Source: an uncultured Muribaculum sp.
GTDB taxonomy: Bacteria; Bacteroidota; Bacteroidia; Bacteroidales; Muribaculaceae
Reading direction: 5' to 3'
Length of the DNA: 64,000 nt
NCBI GenBank assembly: GCA_910587665.1
Contig: CAJUMZ010000004.1
Coordinates: 62,001-126,000, forward strand
Positions 15,341-25,206 of this stretch are shown here, piece after piece. The number at the start of each line of letters is the position of its first letter. Within the stretch, counting starts at the first letter, position 1. Under the pieces are notes generated by a model. The model ran no database searches and had not been told where the DNA came from. It saw only the letters and a program-made list of their open reading frames with translations. The translations under genes were made by a program, and so were the position numbers.

Positions 15341-16029
15341 CCGCCTATATGGTGAAACAGTTCGCGAAATCCGCGTTGGGTACCGATCACGGTGAGTATA
15401 TCACCTTTTTCAATCAAGGTATCTGACGACGGATTTTCGATTTCCTGAAGCTCGTTGCTGGTTATTCCGAGAAAGTTTTTCTTCGGGGCGGGGCGTGACA
15501 CGGCTATCAGTTTTATATTGAAATCCTTTTCAAAATCAAGGTCGCCAAGCCGGGCTCCGACATAATATTCGGGCGCGGCGAAGCGGATTACATATCGGTC
15601 GGTGTCGATGCGCATCGAGTCGACGTTGCATCCCAGTTCAAGCTCGCGCGTAAGCTCGCGCGCGGCTCTCTGCTCGGGGGTGAGGATGCGGTTTACTTGA
15701 AATCCTTGCAATATCGTCTCGTGGATTTCATCCACGGCACGGGCATATATGTTTTTTACCCCGAGTTTGCGCAGCAGTGCCACTGTCTTCACGCTTGCGC
15801 CGAAGTTCTCGCCGATTGCCACAATCACGAGATCCACGGTCTTGAGCGGAAGCACCGATAATGCCGCCTCATCTGTCGAGTCGATGATGTAGGCGGTTGA
15901 GATTTTGTCTTTGAGTGCTTCCACAAGTGTGGGATTACTGTCGGCGCCGATTACCTCATGTCCCATCGCGGTAAGGTCGATGGCGAGGTTGGAGCCGTAG
16001 ATGCCGAGTCCGATTATAAGGTAACGCAT
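15337..16029 (-). CDS. trkA: Potassium channel regulatory subunit, TrkA/KtrA type
   Basis: A 230-residue cytoplasmic protein with one RCK-N Rossmann domain (GLGIYGSNLA near residues 7-16, acidic end of strand 2 'GADSN') and one RCK-C domain from about residue 140. It is a single-module KtrA-like gating subunit rather than the double-module E. coli TrkA. It binds nucleotides and controls the TrkH-type channel encoded just upstream, 30 bases away on the same strand. The intergenic gap carries a tandem TTTTCAG repeat. Confidence 0.92.
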   Translation of the reverse strand: MRYLIIGLGIYGSNLAIDLTAMGHEVIGADSNPTLVEALKDKISTAYIIDSTDEAALSVLPLKTVDLVIVAIGENFGASVKTVALLRKLGVKNIYARAVDEIHETILQGFQVNRILTPEQRAARELTRELELGCNVDSMRIDTDRYVIRFAAPEYYVGARLGDLDFEKDFNIKLIAVSRPAPKKNFLGITSNELQEIENPSSDTLIEKGDILTVIGTQRGFRELFHHIGG

Positions 16030-16032
16030 ATT

Positions 16033-16065
16033 GGTTTTCAGTTTTCAGTTTTCGAGTTTTCAGTT
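16033..16065. repeat. Tandem TTTTCAGT-type repeat between trkH and trkA
   Basis: Three copies of GTTTTCAG, with one GTTTTCGA variant among them, fill the 30-base gap and reach into the last codons of trkH. I recall similar strings as short intergenic repeats in Bacteroidota genomes. No hairpin is evident. Confidence 0.65.
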
Positions 16066-17925
16066 GATTATGATGTTGTCGGTGGGATATTGTACCGGGT
16101 GGTCGTGGCGGTTGCCTGTCACTCCGATAAGAAGTGATATTATGCCGACCCTGCCGAGAAACATCGCGCATATCAGCAGCACTTTTGATGCGGTGGACAG
16201 CATGGGCGTGATGCCAAGCGACGACCCGACGGTGAACAGGGCTGATGATACCTCGAAGAGCAGGCTGCGTGCCGGAAGTCGCGGCTCAAAGAGCATTATT
16301 GTCATTGAAAGCAGGGCATAGGATAGTATCGACAGTGTCACGACGGCATTGGCGCGTCTTATAGATGCTGTGGCGATCGTGCGGTTAAAGGCTGTCACTT
16401 TTTTGTGTCCGAGTATTATCGCTTTCAGGTTTATCAATATGGCGGCAAATGTATTGACTTTTATACCGCCCGCCGTTGACTGTGAGGCTCCTCCTATCCA
16501 CATCAGGAACAGCACAAATACCAGCGTTACGTTAAGAAAGTTGGCCGGATTTACCGAGACAAATCCTGAGCTGCGCGGGGTAGTTGAGTTGAAAATCGAC
16601 TGCACTATCTTGTCATAAAGACTGAAACCTGCGAGTGTATTGTTGCGTTCCAGGAGGAAAAATACGACGATGCTTACAGCAAATATCACAAGGGTGGCAT
16701 ACAGCGCGATTTTTGTGTTTAGATTATATATGTGTACGGGCCTTCCGGTCACCGACCTGTTGCGGAGGCGTCGCCATGCACGCCTTATATGTTCAAAAAA
16801 CGCGTTGCGGAAATTCACCAGAATCGGGAATCCTATCGAGCCGGCAAATACAAGCGCGCTTATGACAAGGTAGATTGACTGGTTGCTGTTCATCAGCGCG
16901 GGATTGGACATGCCTCCCGGCAGATTGGAAAAGCCAGCGTTGGAAAATGCCGACACGGCATGAAACACGGAAAATTCCACCTGCTCCTTTACCGGCATGT
17001 CGAGCACGTCGTAAATCGACCACCATATCCCCAGTGCGCCTATCGCCTCGACCACTATCGTGAACATAAATATGTAAAGCAGGGTGGGGAGCAGCGCGTT
17101 GACCGACTCGGTATAGATCATGTCTTTTACCATAAGCTGGCTGTAGACCGATGTGTTGCCGCTGAAAAACAGTGCGAAAAAGCTTGTGAACGTCATCACC
17201 CCAAGCGCGCCGGTCTGTATCAGCAGTCCGAGTATCAGCAATCCGAGCGGGGTAAACGTGGATGACACGTCGATTGTGGTAAGCCCTGTGATGCACACCG
17301 CGCTTGTGGACACAAACAGAGAGTCGATATAGGATATGCCCTCATAGGTGCACTTTGGCATCATGAGCAGGTAAGAGCCTATGAATATGAAAAAGAGGAA
17401 GCTGCATGAAAGCATCAGCGACGGGTTGGTGCGCTTGCCGAGTATGTTGATGATTCCGTAACTTATATCCACCACGGCATAGCACAGCATTGTGACGAGG
17501 AAATACTTGTTGCTGTAAAGTAGGGTGGCAAGCCATTTTATCCACGGGTTTTCCGGTTGCGGGTACAACAGGGGAAGAAGTGTTGACAATATGGCGATGT
17601 CAACCACCCATTTTATCGCTTTTGTATCATGGATGGTCTTGCGGGTGTTGAACACGAGGTTAAACACGACATTGACCGCAAACACTCCCTGGATTATATG
17701 CAGGAAATGATATATTGTCTTCACCCTTGCAGGCTCGTGGTCGTAGCCCGCATAGGTGATGAGGAACAGCACACAGGCCACCGCCGATATAAACGTGGCG
17801 ACGGCGAGCACGCCTGTCACCGTCTTTATAGCGTTGATCGAATGACGCAGTTGCCTCTCCCAATACATCCTTGCGCGGTGAAGCCTGTTGCGTATGCGAT
17901 GGACAAAGTGTTTAACACTATTCAT
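16060..17925 (-). CDS. trkH: Potassium uptake channel subunit, TrkH/KtrB type
   Basis: A 621-residue integral membrane protein. After a basic N-terminus it has several extra membrane spans (about residues 40-200) and then the TrkH core from about 180, with pore-loop filters such as 'SAVCITGLTTIDVS', 'SAFSNAGFSNLPGG', 'RSSGFVSVNP' and 'FTVGSSLGITPMLS'. TrkH family members carry four such loops, one per M1-P-M2 unit. The protein is longer than typical KtrB (about 450) because of the N-terminal extension, a form common in Bacteroidota. It is the membrane partner of trkA, which follows on the same strand. Confidence 0.93.
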   Translation of the reverse strand: MNSVKHFVHRIRNRLHRARMYWERQLRHSINAIKTVTGVLAVATFISAVACVLFLITYAGYDHEPARVKTIYHFLHIIQGVFAVNVVFNLVFNTRKTIHDTKAIKWVVDIAILSTLLPLLYPQPENPWIKWLATLLYSNKYFLVTMLCYAVVDISYGIINILGKRTNPSLMLSCSFLFFIFIGSYLLMMPKCTYEGISYIDSLFVSTSAVCITGLTTIDVSSTFTPLGLLILGLLIQTGALGVMTFTSFFALFFSGNTSVYSQLMVKDMIYTESVNALLPTLLYIFMFTIVVEAIGALGIWWSIYDVLDMPVKEQVEFSVFHAVSAFSNAGFSNLPGGMSNPALMNSNQSIYLVISALVFAGSIGFPILVNFRNAFFEHIRRAWRRLRNRSVTGRPVHIYNLNTKIALYATLVIFAVSIVVFFLLERNNTLAGFSLYDKIVQSIFNSTTPRSSGFVSVNPANFLNVTLVFVLFLMWIGGASQSTAGGIKVNTFAAILINLKAIILGHKKVTAFNRTIATASIRRANAVVTLSILSYALLSMTIMLFEPRLPARSLLFEVSSALFTVGSSLGITPMLSTASKVLLICAMFLGRVGIISLLIGVTGNRHDHPVQYPTDNIIIN

Positions 17926-17979
17926 GACTTTTAAACGAAATAGCGGGGTCTAATGTTATGCAGTATTAAAAATAATGAG

Positions 17980-17987
17980 TAATTTTG
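17980..17987 (+). promoter_or_regulatory. -7 promoter element for glnS
   Basis: TAATTTTG, an exact TAnnTTTG match, 28 bases before the glnS ATG. Confidence 0.55.
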
Positions 17988-18015
17988 TGACTATAAAATT
18001 ATAAAACTAATCATT

Positions 18016-19719
18016 ATGTCGGAAATAATCGAAGAAATAAATGAAGAAAAAGGTGGCTTGAACTTTGTCGAGCAGATTGTGAGCGATGATCTTGCCGCCG
18101 GGAAAAACGGTGGGCGTCTTAACACCCGTTTCCCGCCTGAGCCTAACGGTTATCTTCACATAGGTCATGCCAAGGCTATATGTATGGACTTCGGAATTGC
18201 TGAAAAATTTGGCGGTACCTGTAACCTGCGATTTGACGACACTAATCCCACCAAGGAAGATGTTGAATATGTAGATTCCATCCGTGACGATATTCACTGG
18301 CTCGGGTTTGACTGGGGCGATCGCGAATATTACGCGAGCGACTATTTCCCGCAGCTTTATGATCTTGCAGTCCGCATGATCAAGGAGGGAAAGGCATATG
18401 TGGATCATCAGACTTCCGAGCAGATTGCCGAGCAGAAGGGTACGCCCACGCAGCCCGGAGTCAACAGCCCGTACCGTGACCGCCCCGTCGAGGAAAACCT
18501 TGACCTTTTCCGCCGCATGAACGAGGGCGAGTTTGACGAAGGCACTTACGTGCTTCGTGCTAAAATCGACATGGCGTCGCCCAACATGCACTTCCGCGAC
18601 CCGATCATGTATCGTATAATCAAGCACCCGCATCATCGCACCGGTACTACATGGAAGGTATACCCGATGTATGACTTCGCCCATGGACAGAGCGACTATT
18701 TCGAGGGTGTCACCCACTCGATATGCACTCTTGAGTTTGTGCCTCACCGCCCTCTCTATGAGTATTTTGTCAAGGAACTCGCCGATGAGAGCTATTGCCC
18801 CCGTCAGATAGAGTTTAACCGCCTTAACCTGACCTACACGGTGATGAGCAAACGCAAGCTTCTTCAGCTTGTGAAAGAAGGTCTTGTCGCCGGATGGGAT
18901 GACCCGCGAATGCCGACTATTTCCGGTATGCGCCGTCGTGGATTCACACCCCGCTCGATCAAGAATTTCATCAATATGATCGGCTACACCAAGGTGGAGG
19001 CGCTTAACAGCATCTCGCTTCTTGAACATGCCGTCAGGGAGGATCTCAACAAGGTGGCCACCCGTGTTATGGCTGTCATGAACCCTGTGAAGGTGGTGAT
19101 AACCAACTATCCCGAAGGTCAGGAAGAGATTGTAGAGATGGAAAATAATCCGGAGGATGTTACCGCAGGCACTCACAAGATGCCTTTCTCGCGTGAGATT
19201 TATATAGAGCGTGATGACTTTATGGAGAATCCCCCCAAGAAATTCTTCCGCCTCGCTCCCGATGGTGAGGTGCGCCTGAAAGGTGCCTATATCATCAAGT
19301 GCACCGGTGTCAAAAAAGATGCCGACGGCAATATCGAGGAGATATATTGTACCTACGACCCTGAGTCGAAGAGCGGTATGCCGGGCAGCATGCGTAAGGT
19401 GAAGGGTACTCTCCATTGGGTGTCGGCGTCACGTGCCGTTGATGCAACCGCCCGTCTTTACGACCGTCTTTTCTCTGTTGAGAATCCCGCCGAGGAAAAA
19501 GATAAGGATTTCCGCGAAATGCTCAATCCCGATTCGCTGAAAGTGGTGGAGGGTATAAAGATTGAGCCGTATCTTGCGGAAAATGCCAAGCCGGGTGATC
19601 ACTTCCAGTTCCAGCGTATAGGTTATTTCACTCTTGATCCTGATACAAAGCCGGGTAATCTTGTCTTTAACCGCACGATGCAGCTTAAGGACACTTGGGA
19701 AAAACTGCAAAAGAAATAA
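18016..19719 (+). CDS. glnS: Glutaminyl-tRNA synthetase
   Basis: A 567-residue class I aminoacyl-tRNA synthetase that charges tRNA-Gln. The HIGH motif is exact (residues 48-51 in PPEPNGYLHIGHAKA) and the KMSKS equivalent is MSKRK (277-281). The glutamine-type fold is supported by 'TRFPPEPNG', 'RFDDTNPTKED' and the two C-terminal anticodon-binding barrels ('FFRLAPDGEVRLKGAYIIK', 'GTLHWVSASRAVDATARLYD'). Having its own GlnRS means the organism need not rely only on the Glu-tRNA-Gln amidotransferase route. It is followed after 2 bases by a TPR-protein gene. Confidence 0.97.
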   Translation: MSEIIEEINEEKGGLNFVEQIVSDDLAAGKNGGRLNTRFPPEPNGYLHIGHAKAICMDFGIAEKFGGTCNLRFDDTNPTKEDVEYVDSIRDDIHWLGFDWGDREYYASDYFPQLYDLAVRMIKEGKAYVDHQTSEQIAEQKGTPTQPGVNSPYRDRPVEENLDLFRRMNEGEFDEGTYVLRAKIDMASPNMHFRDPIMYRIIKHPHHRTGTTWKVYPMYDFAHGQSDYFEGVTHSICTLEFVPHRPLYEYFVKELADESYCPRQIEFNRLNLTYTVMSKRKLLQLVKEGLVAGWDDPRMPTISGMRRRGFTPRSIKNFINMIGYTKVEALNSISLLEHAVREDLNKVATRVMAVMNPVKVVITNYPEGQEEIVEMENNPEDVTAGTHKMPFSREIYIERDDFMENPPKKFFRLAPDGEVRLKGAYIIKCTGVKKDADGNIEEIYCTYDPESKSGMPGSMRKVKGTLHWVSASRAVDATARLYDRLFSVENPAEEKDKDFREMLNPDSLKVVEGIKIEPYLAENAKPGDHFQFQRIGYFTLDPDTKPGNLVFNRTMQLKDTWEKLQKK

Positions 19720-19721
19720 CT

Positions 19722-21161
19722 ATGGATCGCGAACAGCGACGGAGAGAAAAATTATATAGAAGCTTCAAAGAGAGTCTGACCGACGGGGGTGCCCCGTCGG
19801 TCTATGACGAAAACGACTTGCTGGACATATTCGATTATGCCAATGACGTGTATGACGAGTATGTCCAGTTTGAGGTGATATTGCTTGCCGCGCGCCTTTA
19901 TCCCGAAAGTGAGGAGATGACGCAGCGGCGGGCTTACTATATGTATGGCAATCTTTCGATGACCGAGGGCGCGGCCAACCTTGCCGCTGCTCATAATCAG
20001 GAATCTGCGTTATGGACATTGCTTGACTTGATGGTGCGTCATCCTTCGGAGGATGAATGCCGCAGTGTCATGCAGTCGATACTTGACCGGTACTCAGAGT
20101 TTGACGACGAGACGGCCATACAGATCGTTGACGCATGTTCCGACCTCGGAATATTTGATTGGGTTGTTTCCCATAAGGAGGAGCTTAAAAAGCGATGTGC
20201 CTATCCGGAGACACTGCTCTATGAGATGGCGATGGAGGCTGATTCAAAGGCTGACTATAAACTTGCCGCCGGTTTTATGGAGGAGCTTACCGAGCGCGAG
20301 CCGTTCAACGCATCGTTCTGGCACATGCTGGCGCAGCTTCAGGTAAAGACCGACAATTATTCCGATGCCTTGGTATCAATTGATTATGCCCTTGCGGTAG
20401 ACGCCGATGCCGCTCCATATAGCCTTACAAAAGCCCAGATCATGTATGACATGAAGGCTGACAAGGCAAAGGCTGTCGAAATAGTTGAGGATGTACTGAA
20501 AAAAGAGCCGGGAAATAAAGTTGCCGTACACACCCTTGCGGCAATGTATGCTTTTGAAAACCGTGGCAGTGACGCTGTGTCGGTGCTTAAAGGATATCTT
20601 GACTCCAATCCTTCCGACAAGGAGGCGATCGAGCATCTGCTCATGCTTGGTGACCGCGAGTCATCAATGACTGCGTTAAAGCGCTATTTTTCCGGTGCTT
20701 TTGATGAAAATGTCGATGACTGGGCTTCATGGGCAAAATCTTTTTACAATCGTGACCAATATGTGCAGTGTGCCGATATACTGCGTGTGCTGCTTGACAA
20801 CTACGGCAATATCCCGGAATGGACACCGATGCTCGAAGGTCTCTACCGTTCAGCCGATTATGGTATTATCGTGGGGCTCTACCGTGATGTGGTGCTTGCT
20901 GCCGATGATGCCTCGCGCCTTGACCTTTCGGTGACTGATGCATTGATCTTTGTACTGAGCCTGATAAGGTGCGATCAGGTCATGGCGGCGAAGAATCTTA
21001 TAGATATTGTATCGCGGCTTGACAGCCGTGACATATTTCCTTTCGAGAAAAGGCTCACAGCGATGAAAGTATGTGACATACTTAATGCTATTGGGAAAAC
21101 CTTGGCGCAAGGTCGTGTGGATATTGATTCTTTCGACCCGTTTATTTCTCGTAAGGGCTGA
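19722..21161 (+). CDS. Tetratricopeptide-repeat protein
   Basis: A 479-residue, Asp/Glu-rich, all-helical protein without a signal peptide. TPR-like units are visible around residues 190-300 ('ASFWHMLAQLQVKTDNYSDA', 'KAVEIVEDVLKKEPGNKVA', 'DAVSVLKGYLDSNPSDKEA'). Its start at 19722 lies 2 bases after glnS, so it is co-transcribed with that gene. I recall the glnS-TPR pairing from Bacteroidales. A scaffold role is likely, but the partner is unknown. Confidence 0.85.
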   Translation: MDREQRRREKLYRSFKESLTDGGAPSVYDENDLLDIFDYANDVYDEYVQFEVILLAARLYPESEEMTQRRAYYMYGNLSMTEGAANLAAAHNQESALWTLLDLMVRHPSEDECRSVMQSILDRYSEFDDETAIQIVDACSDLGIFDWVVSHKEELKKRCAYPETLLYEMAMEADSKADYKLAAGFMEELTEREPFNASFWHMLAQLQVKTDNYSDALVSIDYALAVDADAAPYSLTKAQIMYDMKADKAKAVEIVEDVLKKEPGNKVAVHTLAAMYAFENRGSDAVSVLKGYLDSNPSDKEAIEHLLMLGDRESSMTALKRYFSGAFDENVDDWASWAKSFYNRDQYVQCADILRVLLDNYGNIPEWTPMLEGLYRSADYGIIVGLYRDVVLAADDASRLDLSVTDALIFVLSLIRCDQVMAAKNLIDIVSRLDSRDIFPFEKRLTAMKVCDILNAIGKTLAQGRVDIDSFDPFISRKG

Positions 21162-21298
21162 ATTACGCACGATATTTTCTGTTTACATTTAATTGGAATA
21201 CACATCGTGGCTTTGGCTTGTCATCTATTTATTGTCGGAGAATTAATAAATGGATGTTAAAAATGTCAGTATTTAAGATGTATTATATGAAAATTGAT

Positions 21299-21306
21299 TA
21301 TTTTTG
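21299..21306 (+). promoter_or_regulatory. -7 promoter element for the GLUG surface protein
   Basis: TATTTTTG, an exact TAnnTTTG match, giving a 5' leader of about 60 bases. The rest of the 214-base gap is AT-rich with no other feature seen. Confidence 0.5.
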
Positions 21307-21375
21307 CACATATGTTACAGGTGTATACAGGAAAGTTTAATCAATTGTAAATATAGTAATTAATAAAAAACAGAA

Positions 21376-24300
21376 ATGAAAAGATTACTTCAAGCAATCT
21401 TGGCATCGGTTTTGTGCTTTGGTTTCATCGGCATGCAGCCGGTGTCGGCTAAACCTGCATTCGAGAAAAACAGGGTGCATGAACTTGTCAAGGCAATTAA
21501 TGAAAAGCGGATAGACAGGATGAATATTCCTTTCCGCGGAAACAAGGCGGCGGAATTGACCGCAATGATGAATAAATCTGGCGTCAGGAAAGCACCGGAT
21601 ATCACTCAGTCTTTTTCTGATACGGATTATTTCGATTATCTTGAAGGATCTGACGGCTCGGTGTGGTATGCCACCGGTGAATTCGATTTTGAATATATCC
21701 AGCACGAATATTACACTGACCGTTATCTGAAATCCTTTAAATATACAATATATGACACCTTCTTCAATAAAATCGGAGAGATTAAGGATAAGGTGGAATA
21801 TAAAGAAGATGAGACGAGGGCGGTTTTATATGACATTGCCCCATATGTGACTCAGAAGTTTTTTAACTATGACAATAACTATGAGGTGATCTTCTGTCTG
21901 AGCATGAATACTCAGAGCAATAGTAACCGAGACTATTCAATCGCTTATTCGATTGGAGGTCAGAAAGATGACGACGGTAATGACGTGCCGGTGGCCATGT
22001 ATGACGGATTGGTGTGTGACGCGGTAAATTCCGCTACAGACCGGTGGTCGGAAAATTTTTACCTGTCATTTGCTACGGAAGAGAAAGATGACTCAAAACT
22101 TGACAGTCCCAACTGGATCGATTATCTAAGCACATTTAAGAGTGTTTACCGGACTTATAAAAAGGCTTCTTATTCAGGAGGACCCCAGCTCGTGGCTGAA
22201 AAGAAAATTCGTCTGATGGATCTTCCCGGAGACCAGATGAATGCGTCTCCTTTGATCACTTTTGCGCGTGACGGGAAGGCTTATTTCGTATATTCTCAGT
22301 ATGAGAAGAGCTATTTCGTCGATCCGGTAGGTGTCGATGAGTCAGTCACTGAAGATAACAATCTTATCGTAGAAATTAATTCAATTGGTTTCTATGACAA
22401 TGCACTTAAGGAAGAAAAACGCATATCAATCCCTGTCGATCAGACATTTGATGATGATAAAGTCCTGTATACATTCTATTCTATAGGAAATCTTGGCTTT
22501 GATCGTGACATTATTGTCGATGGTGATGATTACAAAGTGGTGGTGGCGAAACAGAAATATTCGACTGCCAACGATGATGCGACAGTAGACTCATACTATA
22601 TCTACAATAGTGACGGGGAGAGAGAAAAGACTCTTGCCGAGGATATATTGGGATTTATAAGCATGTCGGATGTCAAGGGATTTGAGCACCAGTACATGTT
22701 TATTACCGTCTCTTCTATGGGCTATGTGCTGTCGTTTGTTGATGTCCCTTCAGGAGAAGTAGCTGCAATATTCCCGAGCATGGTTGACGGATACAGCCTG
22801 AGCTCATATGTTGACCGTGTGCCGGCGGCATTGGGCTATAAGTATGCTTTCAAGGCAATGAATCCTAAGGTCGAGGATGGAGATGCAATCGAAGAGGTGG
22901 TATGGCTTGACTCCGATGGAAAGCTCATTGAAGTTGACAAGATAAATCTTGGAAAGGATGTCGCCATGGCTCAGATCTATCTTGAGCAATCGGTACTCTC
23001 TCCATATGTGTGCAATACTGACGATGAGCGTGAGTATATGTTCTTGGTAAAACGCTATATCAACGGTGCGTCATCGGGAACTGTCACTCATCTGTATATA
23101 ACTGCGGCAAATACTTTTGACGTATTGTTTGATCTCACCGGCAACGACGATAAAGGTTCGTTTATTCAGGCTGCGCCGATTATTGAATCTGAAAATCCCG
23201 TGATGGTGATTATCTATGACAAAAACGGTAAGTATAACACTGATGTATATTCTCTGCCGTTTACGCGGTTTGCGGGTGGAGACGGCTCCGTGGAAAATCC
23301 GTATCTGATTTCTACGCCCGGCGACTTCAGGGAGATCGGTAAAAAATTGTCAGCTAATTACCGTATTGCTAATGACATTGATTTTTCCGATTTTGCATTG
23401 AGTACTATTGCTGGTACTTTCACCGGATCTATTGACGGTAACGGTAAGACTCTTTCTAATATCACGATGAGTGGGATTGCCGGTATGTTTGAATATCTGT
23501 CGGAAGGTTCTTCGGTGAAAAATCTGAACCTTTATAACGTAAATGTTGACTGTTCCGGTCACTCTTTGGCCGGCACACTTGCCGCGTCGGTTCTTGGCTC
23601 CAAGATTGAAAATGTTCATGTATATGCCCTTAACGTAACTGCCGACAGCGAATCGGATCCTGTATTTGGTGGTATTGTAGGTCGTGCAACTAACTTTACT
23701 GAAATTTCCAATTCATCCGTAAGTGGAGTAATCAATCTTCCTGAAAGTTCAGTCGGCGGTATTGTCGGAGAAACACGTACTTCCACCTCCGTAGTCGCTG
23801 CGTCTTTTGTCGGCACCATTATTGGTGACTCAGAGGTTGGCGGTATTGTCGGCGCTGCATCTAATAATGTGGATTTATTTACTGATTGCCATGTCGATGC
23901 CGCGATTACAGCGAAGAACACTGTCGGTGGTATCGCCGGACTGTCGGCTCGCGCTGCAATCACCCGTTGCTATGTGGAAGGATCTATCAAGGCTACCGGA
24001 AGTGATCGCGGATATTATGATAATGGTCCTTGTGCAGGCGGTATTGTGGGAACTCTTGGCGGTGACTTTAAAAATTCATCTTCGCCCGAGGGTGATGGCA
24101 CTCCAACGGAAAAAAAGGATCCTGTTACTTTCTGTATGGTAAATCTGACCTCTCTTGAGGGCTATGCCCCGACGATTGAGGCTGCATATCCGAATCAGCA
24201 GACTACGATCCACCGCATAGTAGGTAAATCCAATGTCAATTACGAGCCTGAGATTGTTGGCGAGGATGAGGACTATAACCCGATATATGGCGATCCCATG

Positions 24301-25023
24301 CCCGATGAGGCTGCAATCAACAATAATTATGCGATTGCCGACCTGGCTCTCGGTCTTGCCGGTGCTCCTGCCGACCATAATACGGTGGAAGGCAAGTCGG
24401 TTGACGCCGGTGACCTTTCGGCCGACTGGTTCAAGAATAATCTGAAGTTTGCTTACGGTACTTCGGTTGATGCTCCTTGGAACGAAGCAACGGATTATGA
24501 TCCTGCTCTTTATTACGAAGTGTCTTCGGTAATTAATCCGAAGGAAGTTACCGTGATGGAGAATAAGACGTTTGACATCGAATTGCTCCTTGTTCGTGCT
24601 GTTCCGTTTACTGAGGAAGAATTCTTCGGCAACTTCTCTTATGATTGTGATGAGACTATGGTTGAAATGACAGGTGAATGCACATATAATAATGGCATCG
24701 CTGTCATAGGTTTCAAGGCTTTGAAACCAGGCACCACTACTCTTAAGATGTTTGGGGCGAAGTGTGAGGTGACTGTGCTTCATGACCCGTCTCTCGGAGT
24801 TGATAATGTGATCGATTCTGCCGACAGCGTTGTGGTTGTTGCCAACGGTTCAGGAATCACTGTGAAGAATACCGCTTCCGGCGCTAATGTTGAAGTATAT
24901 AACTTATCGGGAGTCAAGGTGTTCAATACATTGTCTGACGGATCCGACATAAATGTGCAGCTCGCATCTGGAATTTATATCGTTAAGTCCGGAAACAGCG
25001 CAGTTAAATGCCTTGTGAAGTAA
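21376..25023 (+). CDS. Giant exported protein with GLUG repeats and C-terminal sorting tail
   Basis: A 1215-residue exported protein. A signal peptide ends near residue 25 (GMQPVSA). Residues about 50-640 form a beta-rich region I do not recognise. From about 640 ('GDGSVENPYLISTPGDFREIGKKL') to about 890 lies a GLUG-type beta-solenoid: at least five VGGIVG/GGIVG repeats about 30 residues apart. Then comes a linker, an Ig-like stretch (about 1050-1140, 'NPKEVTVMENKTFDIELLL'), and a final 'VEVYNLSGVKVF...LASGIYIVKSGN' tail typical of type IX-like or surface-anchored Bacteroidales proteins. GLUG repeats occur in adhesins and peptidase-associated surface proteins. It has its own promoter and terminator. 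Confidence 0.82.
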   Translation: MKRLLQAILASVLCFGFIGMQPVSAKPAFEKNRVHELVKAINEKRIDRMNIPFRGNKAAELTAMMNKSGVRKAPDITQSFSDTDYFDYLEGSDGSVWYATGEFDFEYIQHEYYTDRYLKSFKYTIYDTFFNKIGEIKDKVEYKEDETRAVLYDIAPYVTQKFFNYDNNYEVIFCLSMNTQSNSNRDYSIAYSIGGQKDDDGNDVPVAMYDGLVCDAVNSATDRWSENFYLSFATEEKDDSKLDSPNWIDYLSTFKSVYRTYKKASYSGGPQLVAEKKIRLMDLPGDQMNASPLITFARDGKAYFVYSQYEKSYFVDPVGVDESVTEDNNLIVEINSIGFYDNALKEEKRISIPVDQTFDDDKVLYTFYSIGNLGFDRDIIVDGDDYKVVVAKQKYSTANDDATVDSYYIYNSDGEREKTLAEDILGFISMSDVKGFEHQYMFITVSSMGYVLSFVDVPSGEVAAIFPSMVDGYSLSSYVDRVPAALGYKYAFKAMNPKVEDGDAIEEVVWLDSDGKLIEVDKINLGKDVAMAQIYLEQSVLSPYVCNTDDEREYMFLVKRYINGASSGTVTHLYITAANTFDVLFDLTGNDDKGSFIQAAPIIESENPVMVIIYDKNGKYNTDVYSLPFTRFAGGDGSVENPYLISTPGDFREIGKKLSANYRIANDIDFSDFALSTIAGTFTGSIDGNGKTLSNITMSGIAGMFEYLSEGSSVKNLNLYNVNVDCSGHSLAGTLAASVLGSKIENVHVYALNVTADSESDPVFGGIVGRATNFTEISNSSVSGVINLPESSVGGIVGETRTSTSVVAASFVGTIIGDSEVGGIVGAASNNVDLFTDCHVDAAITAKNTVGGIAGLSARAAITRCYVEGSIKATGSDRGYYDNGPCAGGIVGTLGGDFKNSSSPEGDGTPTEKKDPVTFCMVNLTSLEGYAPTIEAAYPNQQTTIHRIVGKSNVNYEPEIVGEDEDYNPIYGDPMPDEAAINNNYAIADLALGLAGAPADHNTVEGKSVDAGDLSADWFKNNLKFAYGTSVDAPWNEATDYDPALYYEVSSVINPKEVTVMENKTFDIELLLVRAVPFTEEEFFGNFSYDCDETMVEMTGECTYNNGIAVIGFKALKPGTTTLKMFGAKCEVTVLHDPSLGVDNVIDSADSVVVVANGSGITVKNTASGANVEVYNLSGVKVFNTLSDGSDINVQLASGIYIVKSGNSAVKCLVK

Positions 25024-25044
25024 ACAGGTCGCATTTAATCTTTA

Positions 25045-25080
25045 AAAGGAGTCATGTCATTACGATATGGCTCCTTTTTT
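25045..25080 (+). terminator. Intrinsic terminator after the GLUG protein
   Basis: An 11-bp stem with one G-U pair (arms 25045-25055 and 25067-25077) leads into a run of six T. Confidence 0.88.
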
Positions 25081-25102
25081 GTTGAGTTATTGGCTGCGAA
25101 AC

Positions 25103-25133
25103 TTGCATAAGCCGCGGGATTGCACTAATTTTG
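25103..25133 (+). promoter_or_regulatory. alaS promoter (TTG-N20-TAATTTTG)
   Basis: TTG at 25103-25105, 20 bases, then TAATTTTG at 25126-25133, a good fit to the Bacteroidota housekeeping promoter. It gives a leader of about 67 bases. Confidence 0.65.
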
Positions 25134-25206
25134 CAAATTGTTATGAAATAGCGTATTAAAGTGATACGACTATTGATGGATGGAAAAACGTAAATAATTA
25201 TATAAA

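Noticed and set aside
18007..19416. A 469-codon open frame opposite glnS
   Set aside because: It is antisense to a complete, motif-rich glutaminyl-tRNA synthetase and has no recognisable domain; it follows from the codon bias of glnS.
22000..24000. CRISPR array suggested by regular VGGIVG repeats
   Set aside because: The repeats are protein-level GLUG units in one frame with variable DNA; there are no constant 28-36 bp repeats with unique spacers, and no cas genes.
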